In this document: positions 47,388-57,800 of the stretch, one piece after another
Position numbering within the stretch: position 1 is the stretch's first letter
Layout: each line of letters begins with the position of its first letter
From: Hygrophila difformis
Lineage: Eukaryota > Streptophyta > Magnoliopsida > Lamiales > Acanthaceae
Assembly: GCA_030278955.1 (NCBI GenBank)
Contig: JAOANR010000002.1
Location: 15,460,238-15,524,237 of the forward strand
Length of the DNA stretch: 64,000 nucleotides
Reading direction: 5' to 3'
Translations under genes and position numbers: made by a program
The notes under the pieces: model-generated
Seen by the model: the letters and a program-made list of their open reading frames with translations, nothing else
Told to the model about the DNA's origin: nothing
Database searches by the model: none

Positions 47388-49121
47388 ATGCAAAGGAGAA
47401 AGGCCACATTGCCTGAGCTACCGTTCGATCTAGAAATAGAAAGGACCGCTCGCCAACTGAGGGCGCAAGCCAGACGAAGGAAAGAGCAGGAAGCCCGGAC
47501 TCGTACCTCACCCGAAACCACAAGCAATGAAATATCCGATATGGCAGAGAACCAAGACATTCCCCCGATCTTACCAATAGACCAACCACCCAATAATCCT
47601 GGTAATGGAGCTGATGGGGGTATGGTAGAACACCCGAATCGTGCCAACGAGGAGGAAAATCTACCTAATCCAAATCAGCAACAGTATCAGCAATTCCACC
47701 AACAACCACCACCCCCTAACCAATATAACCAACAAAACCAAAATATACCAAACCAGCAATACCAGAATCAAGCCTTCAATCAGGACCAATTCCAAAACAA
47801 CCCTCATGATCCCGATAATATTTTTCAACAGAATCCCAACTACCACCAGCAGTATCAAAACCAAGCAGAGCAAGGAAATCAACATCAGCAAGCAGTAGCT
47901 AATTTTATGCAGCCCATCGTGGAGCCCTATCTGGATAGGCCTGGGAGAGCACAATTCCCTGCACGCAATTTTGAGCTCAAACCGGCACTCATCAACTTGG
48001 TGCAAAACAACCAATTTTGCGGTGCAAATCATGAGGATCCCCATGATCATCTCCAAACCTTCCTGGAGCTCTGCGACACAATCAAAAATCAGGGAGTCTC
48101 ACCTGATGCTATAAGACTAATGTTGTTTCCCTTTTCTTTGTTTAGTGGTGCCAGGGATTGGTATAAATCATTGCCCATAAATCAGAGGAGTACCTGGGCA
48201 GATTTGGTGAGGAGTTTTCTGTTAAAGTACTTTCCTGAATCTAAGATAGACGAGGGACGAGAGAAAATTGGAGAGTTCAAGATGAAGCCGGACGAGTCAT
48301 TGTATGACACAAAGGAGAGGTTCGCCAGCCTCTTGAGGCGATGCCCCCAACACGGATATCAACCGTGGGAGCAACTGAGGAAATTCTATGGAGGACTCAC
48401 CCATCCATGGAGAATGATGTTGGACGCTGCAGGCGGAAGACATTTACTCTATTTGCCCATGGATCAAGCCTGGGAAAAGATTGAGACAATGTCTGTCAAC
48501 AGATCTGTATTGAACAGCAGTGACAAGAAGGCGGACCCTCCTAGAAAAGTTTTTGCTATGAGTGAAGGAAAAACAGATTACGAAAAATTGCAGGAACAGG
48601 TAGCTGCGATACAGCTAGGACAGGAGAAAGGAAAGGGAGCAGGTACTTCTCAGGCAGGAGTCTCATCTAGCCAAGTGCAAGCACAGCAATCGGGAGCAAT
48701 TTGTGGGCTCTGTCAGGGACCACATCCAACTGACACATGCCAACAACTAGCTACCGAAAGCTGTAATTATGCAGGAAACTACCAGAACCGCCACCCCAAC
48801 CTCTCCTATTCCAACAACAATGCACTCAACGCGCATTTGTTGACACAGCCAAACCAGCCTAACCAGTTCACAAACCAGAACCTTCAGCAGAACTTCAGAC
48901 CTCAGAACCAAGGATTCGTTCAGCAGAGAGTTCAGAACTTCCAGAATCAGAACCAGAACTTTCAACCCCATATCCAACATAGGCCCAACCAAAACCAAGG
49001 CCAGAATTTCCAAAACTTCCAAGCCCAACCTGATCAGAATCAGCAATACTACCAAAAGCCACCATCTCGCCTGGAGAATTTGATGACTGAGTTTATTTCC
49101 AATCAAAGGGAGATAAACTAG
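47388..49121 (+). CDS. gag: Athila-type Gag, 577 codons to a premature TAG
   Basis: ATG at 47388, 129 bp after the primer site. Residues about 85-175 are Asn/Gln-rich. The capsid domain follows (about 190-400; same blocks as the minus-strand copy). A CX2CX3HX4C knuckle is at about residue 443 (CGLCQGPHPTDTC), and a second, very Asn/Gln-rich tract spans 480-565. The frame ends at TAG 49119-49121. The minus-strand copy has CAG there and reads on, so Gag and Pol were one frame and this stop is a C-to-T change. The truncated protein still contains all Gag domains. Confidence 0.88.
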   Translation: MQRRKATLPELPFDLEIERTARQLRAQARRRKEQEARTRTSPETTSNEISDMAENQDIPPILPIDQPPNNPGNGADGGMVEHPNRANEEENLPNPNQQQYQQFHQQPPPPNQYNQQNQNIPNQQYQNQAFNQDQFQNNPHDPDNIFQQNPNYHQQYQNQAEQGNQHQQAVANFMQPIVEPYLDRPGRAQFPARNFELKPALINLVQNNQFCGANHEDPHDHLQTFLELCDTIKNQGVSPDAIRLMLFPFSLFSGARDWYKSLPINQRSTWADLVRSFLLKYFPESKIDEGREKIGEFKMKPDESLYDTKERFASLLRRCPQHGYQPWEQLRKFYGGLTHPWRMMLDAAGGRHLLYLPMDQAWEKIETMSVNRSVLNSSDKKADPPRKVFAMSEGKTDYEKLQEQVAAIQLGQEKGKGAGTSQAGVSSSQVQAQQSGAICGLCQGPHPTDTCQQLATESCNYAGNYQNRHPNLSYSNNNALNAHLLTQPNQPNQFTNQNLQQNFRPQNQGFVQQRVQNFQNQNQNFQPHIQHRPNQNQGQNFQNFQAQPDQNQQYYQKPPSRLENLMTEFISNQREIN

Positions 49122-52100
49122 CAGTTGCAATCATCAATCAAAAATGTGGAGACGCAGGTCACCCAGTTGGCTAAGGAATTGCAGAACAGAGGGAAAGGAA
49201 CACTGCCGAGCAGCACTGAAGCCAACCCGCAATGCAAGGCAATCACATTGCGGGGAGGCAAGACTCTGAAGGGAAATGTTGGATCCGCAAAGAAGAAAGC
49301 TATGAAGGTAAAGGTTTCATTGGAGGTGGAGAAGGAAAAGGAAAAGGTTGAAGGAGATGAAAGTATTGAGCTGGTAAAGGATAAATCAAATATAGCTAAC
49401 TCGCATGCTGAAGCTGCAAATGAAGCTGAAAAGGGTATGGGTGAAGGTACAACTTCCTTCTCTTTACCACCAAAAATTGATAATAACAAGTACATGCCAA
49501 GGGTGCCGTACCCTGCACGTCTTAAAAATAAGGAACATGACCTTAAATTCAAGAAATTTCAAGAAGGTTAAAGTCTGTAGAGATAACCATTCCTCTCGTG
49601 GAAATGATTTCAGAAATGCCCACCTATGCTAAGTTCTTGAAAGAATTGATTTCAGGGAAAAGGCAGGTAGAGCAGGAGGAGGTGATCATTCTCAACAGCA
49701 CATGCAGTGCCATAGTTCAAAGGAAGCTACCCGAAAAGAAAGAGGACCCTGGGTGTTGCACGCTACCAGTACAGATTGGAAAGGCCAAAGTGAGCATGAG
49801 GTTATGTGATCTGGGATCCAGCATCAACGTGATGCCTCTAGCCATGGCAATTCGCCTAAGGCTCGGAGAGATTGAACCGGTCAAGATGAAACTGCAGCTG
49901 GCAGACAGATCAATCACTAAGCCCGTAGGAATCCTCAAGGATGTGGTAGTCAAAACCGGCCAAGTTCTTTTCCCAGTTGACTTCATCATCCTTGACATTG
50001 AAGAGGACTCTGAAATGCCACTTATCCTGGGACGCCTGTTTTTGGCCACTGGCGGTGCACTGATTGATGCCACATCTGGAAGAGTCACATTGAGGGTAGA
50101 TAATCGAGAAATCTCTTTTGACATGGAGGAGCTGCAGAAATTCCCGAATGAGGGGTCTTGTTCCATGTTTGATGTAATAGAAAGTAGGTGTGAGGACGAG
50201 AGCATAGACTCTATGACTGTGATGACGGACAAAGTTGCAAAACAGGTACTGACGCCTGGAGGTGCTGAGCAACAAAGAAGCTGCAACGCTGTTCACTTCG
50301 AAGACCCTATCACTGGGGATCTTGAAGAGTTTGACGGTGTTGAATTCACTCCGGAGGAGGAAGAGGGCACCACGGAAGAGGAAGTGGACCCTGTACTGAC
50401 ACAGGGTCCTGAAGGTAAATCTGATCTTTCACCCCCAACCATTTCTCGCAAATTACTGCCTTCCGTTGAATGTCCGCCAGAGCTTGAACTTAAAATACTT
50501 CCGGATCATCTTAAGTACGTTTTTCTCGCTGAACATAAAAGATTACCGGTAATTGTGTCAGCCAAGCTGACACAAGAACAAGAAAAAGCTCTGGTAGACA
50601 TTCTAAAGAAATATGTACATGCAATTGGATGGACCATTTCTGATATAAAAGGAATAAGCCCCTCTGTTTGCATGCACAGAATTTTAATGGAAGAGGAGTA
50701 CAAGCCCTCTAGGCAACCACAAAGGTGTCTGAACCCCCATATGCAAGAAGTGGTAAGGAAAGAAGTTATCAAACTCTTAGATGCTGGTATCATCTATCCT
50801 ATATCTGACAACAAATGGGTTAGCCCAGTGCAGGTAGTACCTAAGCGTGGGGGGATGTGCATAACGACTAATGAGCAAGGAGAAGAAGTGGCAACACGTC
50901 CAGTAACCGGTTGGAGAGTCTGCATCGACTACCGGAAGCTTAACACCGCTACGCGGAAGGATCATTTTCCCTTGCCATTCATTGACAAGATGCTAGAGAG
51001 GTTGGCCGGGAGGGAGTACTACTGCTTTTTGGATGGGTACTCTGGTTACAATCAGATTGTAATAGCTAGTGAAGATCATGATAAGACCACTTTCACGTGC
51101 CCATATGGAACTTTTGCGTACAGGCGCATGCCTTTTGGACTTTGCAATGCGCCTGCCACTTTTCAGCGATGCATGATGTCTATTTTTTCAGAATTTATCG
51201 AAAAATACATTGAAGTTTTCATGGATGACTTCTCTGTGTATGGAGATACTTTTGATGAATGTTTGACAAATCTTGCAAAAATTTTAAAAAGATGCGAGGA
51301 CACTAACCTAGTTTTAAACTGGGAGAAGTGCCATTTCATGGTCACCGAAGAAATAGTGTTGGGTCACCGCATCTCGCGCGCAGGCATCAAAGTCGATAGA
51401 GCCAAAGTCTCAGTCATATCCAACCTTCCATTACCAAACTCAATAAAAGCAGTTAGGAGTTTCTTAGGGCATGCCGGTTTTTACCGGAGATTCATTAAAG
51501 ACTTTTCTAAAATTGCCAAGCCGCTCACTAATTTGCTTTGTAAAGAAAATTCTTTCGTAATAAGTGAAGCGTGTGTTCAAGCCTTTGACACGCTCAAGAA
51601 GATGTTGATTTATGCTCCAATAGTGCAACCACCCGATTGGTCAATGCCTTCCGAGGTCATGTGCGATGCAAGTGATCTCGCCGTGGGTGCAGTTCTTGGG
51701 CAACATAAGGAAGGAAGGCACTGCGTAATTCATTACGCCAGCCATGCCCTGACTGAAGCTCAAGTCAATTACACCACCACGGAGAAAGAGATGTATGCTG
51801 TGGTTTTCGCGTTTGATAAATTCAGACAATACCTCATTGGTACGAAAACCATAGTGTACACCGATCACTTTGCACTGAGATACTTGTTCAGCAAACAAGA
51901 CGCCAAACCTCGATTAATCAGGTGGGTACTTTTGTTGTAAGAATTTGACATCATAATAAAAGATAGAAAGGCAGAGACAATGGTGATGCTGACCATTTGT
52001 CTCGAATAGAAAATGATAAAAATGAGATAGCCGTCAATGAAAATTTTCCGGATGAGCAACTGTTTGCCTTGCACCTTCATGATCAAGCTTGTCCATGGTT

Positions 52101-53383
52101 TTTCCGACATTGCTAACTTTTTAGCATGTGGAATAACTCCACCATTCCAGAGCAAGAAACAAAAAGCAAGGTTCAACCAAGATGTAGTTAAGTACTTCTG
52201 GGAAGATCCTTATCTCTTTAAGCATTGTGCAGATTCGATTATTAGACGTTGTGTAACTGAGCACGAGGCTTATCAAATCGCTAAAAAATGTCATGAATCG
52301 GAATATGGAGGTCACCATGGCCCCACTCGAACAGCTCACAAGGTGCTCGAGTGTGGTTTCTATTGGCCTACCATTTACGAGGATTGCAAGGCGTTTGTTA
52401 AGGCTTGCGACAAATGCCAAAGATTAGGGAATATCTCCAAAAGGGATGAAATGCCTCAAAAAGGAATTCTCATCCTTGAGATTTTCGATGTATGGGGTAT
52501 TGACTTCATGGGACTATTCCCGACATCTGATGGGAATCACTACATCTTGGTAGCTGTCGATTACGTGTCCAAGTGGGTCGAGGCGGTTGCGCTGCCAACC
52601 AACGATGGTCACCAAGTCATCAAATTTTTGAAAAATAACATTTTCAATAGATTTGGTGTACCTAGGGTAATCATATCTGATGGAGGAACCCACTTTGTCA
52701 ACAAAGCTTTTGCAAATCTCATGAGCAGAAGTGGGATTCTCCACAAGATCGGCACGCCTTATCATCCCCAAACCAGTGGCCAAGTCGAGGTATCTAACCG
52801 CGAAATCAAACACATACTCGAAGCCACTGTGGGGATAACCCGCAAAGACTGGTCACGTAAACTCAATGATGCTCTATGGGCATACCGCACTGCATTCAAG
52901 ACTCCCATTGTGATGTCCCCATACAGGCTTGTCTTTGGAAAAGCCTGTCATTTGCCTGTAGAACTAGAGCACAAGGCTTACTGGGCCGTAAAAATGCTTA
53001 ATTTTGACCCACGAGTTGCTCAGAGTAAGCGCAAGTTGGACCTCAATGAAATTGAGGAAATACGTGCGCAAGCTTATGAAAGCTCGAGGATTTACAAAGA
53101 GCGGACCCAGAAGTTACACGATCGTCGTATAAAGTCTAAACACTTCTATGTTGGCCAAAATGTCTTGTTATTCAATTCTAGGTTGAAGCTGTTCCCCGGA
53201 AAGCTTAAATCCAGATGGGAAGGGCCATACGAAGTAGTGCACGTGTTTGAAAGTGGAGCTGTCAGGATTCGAACTGACAAAGGAGAGCTGGTGGTGAATG
53301 GACACAGATTGAAGGAGTATCTAGGGCAGCTCGACCCCGATAAAGAAGTCCAAATGACATCAGAGCCGGCCTATGCTCAATAA
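49122..53383 (+). pseudogene. pol: Athila-type pol, broken by stops and frameshifts
   Basis: Protease with CDLGSSINVMPL (about 49806). RT about 50700-51400 (VCIDYRKLN, DGYSGYNQI, VFMDDFSVYG). RNase H about 51650-51950 (MCDASDLAVGAVL, YTDHFALRYL). Integrase about 52290-53050 with HHCC finger (CDKCQRLG), [15 protein letters not shown] and [10 protein letters not shown], ending in a C-terminal region to 53383. Lesions: a single-base loss near 49563, TAA at 51938-51940 at a Gln position, an indel and stop near 51990-52010, and an extra T near 52100. RT and integrase signature residues are kept. Confidence 0.88.
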
Positions 53384-53415
53384 ATATATATATATATCTA
53401 TATAATTATTTATTA

Positions 53416-53675
53416 CTTCCTCCGTTCCTTTTTAATTGCCACGGACCCACATTTCACGCAATCCAATACACATTTTTAATCGTTAATAACTCAAATTGCA
53501 TACAAGTAAAAATTACAAAAATTTGATATTCTAAATCTATACGATTAGACGAATCCAACAAGATCCCACTTGACTATATTTTATTTTACATAATTATATT
53601 AAAAAGTCGAATCAAAGTTACTCAATGAACAGTGTCAAAACACTATATGTGGCAATAAATAAGGAACGGAGGAAG
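53416..53675. mobile_element. Stowaway-like MITE after pol
   Basis: 260 bp, termini CTTCCTCCGTTCC and GGAACGGAGGAAG (perfect 13-bp inverted repeat), with TA on both sides (53414-53415 and 53676-53677). The best preserved of three related MITEs in the window, so probably the youngest. Confidence 0.92.
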
Positions 53676-53722
53676 TACATATTTATTCATCTCGAACGAT
53701 AAGTATCCAAAAATCAACTAAA

Positions 53723-53762
53723 CATTTAGAGTACTAAGACTCTAAATGTGAGGATGTTGATA
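53723..53762 (+). promoter_or_regulatory. Internal polypurine-tract copy preceded by a hairpin
   Basis: A 10-bp stem (CATTTAGAGT at 53723, ACTCTAAATG at 53739) with a six-base loop is followed by AAATGTGAGGATGT and then TGATA. The 14-mer plus TGATA is identical to the 3' polypurine tract and LTR start at 61970-61988. About 40 bp on, TTTGCCTTGCAG at 53792-53803 resembles a splice acceptor. It could be a second plus-strand primer site or a remnant of an old LTR edge. Confidence 0.55.
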
Positions 53763-54109
53763 TTTGGAGAAAATTTAATAACTTTCTTATGTTTGCCTTG
53801 CAGGAATTCATGGAACCAACAAAAAGAAGGATAATGCTCCAAAAACCAGGTTCCCGGTTGGATTAATACCAAATTTAATGAAAAGTAATTTCGGAATTTA
53901 GAGAAATTCAAAATCCGGAATAAATCCATAAAATGAGGGTGTTAATCCAACCTAATTTATGCAAGCAATTTATAATAGAGTAATACTTCTGTTTAAATGT
54001 GTGTTTTCGGTATGCTTTTTCTTAAGAAAATCCAGAATTTCAGAAAATTTGAAATTTTGAAAATTTTCAAAATTTTTCTAAGTATTGATTGTGATCTTTT
54101 TTTGTTTAT

Positions 54110-54720
54110 CAAACCAATTCGGTCTACATCGAATGATTTGAAACAGATCACAATGGAGGTGTACCTTGGGAATTTTAACCAATTCGATCTCCAAGCAAAT
54201 TTGGTCTAGACCGAATTGGCCTAAGAGACCGAATTGGCTTCCCAAGACACATACTGCATCCTTGTGTAAATTTGGCCAAGTAGCAATTCGGTCTATAGCA
54301 ATTCGGTCTAGACCGAATTGATTTTGAATAGATCGAATTGATCTACAAAAGGCATTTGTGATTCCTTAGTTTTATTTATGCAAGTGAGCAATTCGATCTA
54401 TAAGGCAATTCGGTCTAGACCGAATTGCCCATATAGACCGAATTGCCTCGCAAAAGCATCCCCCATTATTTTTCCTAAGTAACCAGATTCGGTCTTCTTG
54501 CTGTAATTCGGTCTCTAGACCAATTCGGTCTAGACCGAATTGCCTTCAAAAGACCACATTGCAGCAAGTGTGTGTTTGTTTCCCCTTGCAATTCGGTCTC
54601 TATGCCAATTCGGTCTAGACCGAATTGGCCTAAGAGACCGAATCTCTCACAGACACTTGGAACCAACCATCAATTCGGTCTAGACCGAATTGATGGTTCG
54701 GTCTCCAATAGACCGAATTA
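54110..54720. repeat. Palindrome array upstream of the accessory gene
   Basis: Six palindromes of the GTCTAGAC-core type at 54197-54218, 54299-54320, 54406-54427, 54521-54542, 54606-54627 and 54671-54692, most of them perfect. Most are flanked by a CAATTCGGTCT half-site on the left and an AGACCGAATTG half-site on the right. Spacing is 65-115 bp. The array ends about 20-45 bp before the TATA-like element of the accessory gene. It is the densest and best-preserved array in the window. Confidence 0.92.
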
Positions 54721-54738
54721 GCCCACTCTCCTAACCCT

Positions 54739-54746
54739 TTATATTC
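54739..54746 (+). promoter_or_regulatory. TATA-like element and pyrimidine-rich leader of the accessory gene
   Basis: TTATATTC, followed by a C/T-rich leader (about 54747-54800), typical of plant core promoters, and an ATG in good context (AAAAATGGCG) at 54889. It lies immediately downstream of the palindrome array. Confidence 0.6.
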
Positions 54747-54888
54747 CCTTTTCCCCCCTTTTCCCTCACTTTCACCCTCCACACTTCGATATTTCCCCGA
54801 ATCCTCTCTCGCGAACTTCGTCTTCCTCGCGAAACCAGCGCTCGAGCCAGTGCTTTACCTTGTTCGACTCCGTTCAAAGTGCTTAAAA

Positions 54889-57800
54889 ATGGCGTCTTCT
54901 TCGTCTAATCCTACTGAGAGTGTCGGGTAAGTGTTCTGTTTTCGATTTCGCATTCCCATTTTCGCGATTTCAATTTTGGTTCTTCCTTGTTTTTGCGAAA
55001 TCGGTAACGGGGAGGGGAATGAGGCTTGTTTTCGCGTTAGGCATGGTCGGGAAGTGGCCGGAATGGTTTGGATGTGGTCGGAAATAGGATAGAACAGGGT
55101 AGTGCGAACTAGGGTTTTTCGTCCTTGAGTTCGAACCGCCATTGTTACTGTCCGAGATATCTGTGGTTTAGGGATGCTCCTTTTTAAAAATTTTGGGCTT
55201 CAAAACCCACAAAATCTGATTTTTGCTGTTATTGTGAATATCTGTTGCCATTAGTTTAATTTTGCATATCCTATGTTTGTACTGTGTTGTTGTCTGTTCT
55301 CTGCAAATATGAAAATGGGAAAGCACAGTGGTTTATTTTCCCTTGCAATCACTGTGTTATTTTACTGGTTATTCGATAATGTTGTTGGATATGCATGATG
55401 ATGACGTTGCCGAATCTATGTTTTTGAAACATGATTTATTGGCAAAGTTTTGCATGACACTGGGTTATGAATGGACTATTCTACTGTGTTGTTTCGTGGT
55501 TTGCATGTACTGTATTATGCATTCCTCTTAATAAATGCTCCTGTGGGGTACCTGTTACCACCACTTGCAAATTCAACTGAAAAAGTTGATGTTTGCATAT
55601 ACTGGAAACATGGTATTGCAGAGGAAACCATGCCAAAATTTTTCCAATAAGTATTTTCCAAACACTATTGGCATGGCACTTTTTGTCTAAAAAGACAATA
55701 GTTGGCAGAGTTATGTTTTTATTCAAGTGGTTGACATGTTTATTGTTGGGATATGTGGGGAATAAACAAGGTAGCAACTTTGCTCACCCATTAATACCCA
55801 TTTCCCAAAACAAAAACTCAAATGGGGGACCACTTACACCCTCAACTTCATTAAATAAACAAGTCAACACTTTCCATAAAATCCAAAAATGACCTTTTTG
55901 CATGTATATGTTTGTTTCTATTTTCATTCATTCTTTTCTCTTAGTCCATCACATTGTCCTAGTAAGTGCATAACTCTTCTTATGTATTGAATTCTTCATT
56001 ATTAAATATCCATCTTCCCTTTTTATATGCTTTTGATCACTCTCACAGTGACCAAAAATATATGCTTTTCTTTTTTTTTTTGTAGGCTCAATAGCCTACA
56101 AAAATCTTTCTTTTGGTCCTTTGACCATTCAAAAATCCTTAGACTATTTTTAGTCTAAGAAAAATTGGTAAGGGTCCAAGACCCTTACTTCTCTTATTTC
56201 CTTTACTTGTTAGTTGCAATAACAGTTAGATTTTATAATCTAACTCCTTGTCCTTTAATAAGTGGTATAGCTCAATAAATTCAAGAAAAATCAAATGGTT
56301 CGACGATCCGAGAGTTCATTACGAGAGAATGGTTTGGAGGATGATTCAGCAAAAGGCCAGGTGGAATCGAATGCTTGAGCAGCACCTCAGGGATAAGAAA
56401 ATAGCAGCCTTCGAGCCAATCCCTATTCAACCAGCCATCACAAGAGAAACCAGAAGTCATTTTGACAGACAAACTCCTCCGGTACACAAAGTGGCGGTGT
56501 CTGGAGTGGTCTACATGCCAGACGCTTTCCCATTCATGTACAAGAAAGAACTATTTGACAATGGGACCATTTGCGGACCGGAAGAGCAACTGTGGCTCAC
56601 AAAGCATGCCAAGGCACGCCACATTGAGATGGCATATAACTTTTGGGAGTCCCTTCAACCTGTGCTGAATTATGGAGCAACCCACCACACTCCGATGCTG
56701 GACTCAATAACAGAAAAGACAAAAGCAATACGGAAGCTGTGGGGGGAATACATGAAGGCATGGGGGAGCTGGGAGAAGGACATCAGAAAGTCTGTGCTGA
56801 ATCCAGGGGTGGTGATACCCCCGGGAAATGAGGAAATCATTCCAAGGTTTTTACCAACAAGATTACCGGTGGTTGAGCCCAAAGAAGCCACAATGGTTGG
56901 AATGCCTAGCTTTGCGCTAATGAAAGCCGAGTGCACAGCGATGTACCAAACCAGAAATTGGGACAGGATGGGCAGAAAGAAAAAGCAGATACCACTAATG
57001 AGCCAGAACAAATGCCTAGAGTACTTGAACGTCCCACCGGTCCGGGACTTGTCAGGGCTAAATGAGAAGGAGGCAGACATCATGGACACTCTCTATGCAG
57101 ACATGAAGACTAGATTCTTCGACCTACTACGAGAGATGGAGAGGGAAGCCCTGAGGTACTGCCAAGAAAACAGAGTGCGATTACGTTATAACACGGGGTT
57201 CCAAGGAGTCTTGGGTAGATACTTCAAAGCTAAATGGATTGCCCAGCTTACAGCAATAACCGAGCCCAGTTTCATAGAGAAATATCTGAAAACCAAGGGG
57301 CCAGAGTTGGGGCTGTGGACCGAAGCTGATGACAAGATGATCGATGATTATGTGGACCCAACGTCCGAACCCCACCAGTCAACCGAATCGGAGCCCCTCC
57401 AAACCGAATCTGCGCCAGAGCCACCAAAGAAAAAGAGGAAACTGATAAAACTGGCCGAGAAAGAAAAGGCTGGAAGACTTGCTGAATCTCAAGTCGAAAT
57501 TCAAGAACCTCCCAGTCAGCCAAGGACTCTTCCACCAGTGCCCAAATTCGATGGCAAGCCCTCCAAACCAAAGAACAGAGGCAAGGAGCATGCTATTGAT
57601 CTATCCTAGAAAGAGCAGCAGCGTCCAGCCCAAGAACAATTTGATGCAAAAATAGCAAAAAAGGCCCAAGAAGAAGCCAACGCAGAAAAGGCAATGAAAG
57701 ATCAGAAGCTTGCGGAAGCTGAACGGGCTGAGGAACAAAGGGCTGCTGCCTACAAGGCGCGTCAAATTGAAAGAGAAAGGCGGGAGAAGGAAAAGGCCGA

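Noticed and set aside
54110..54720. CRISPR array
   Set aside because: The repeats are palindromic units with variable spacing in a plant retrotransposon; spacers are not of uniform length and no Cas genes exist.
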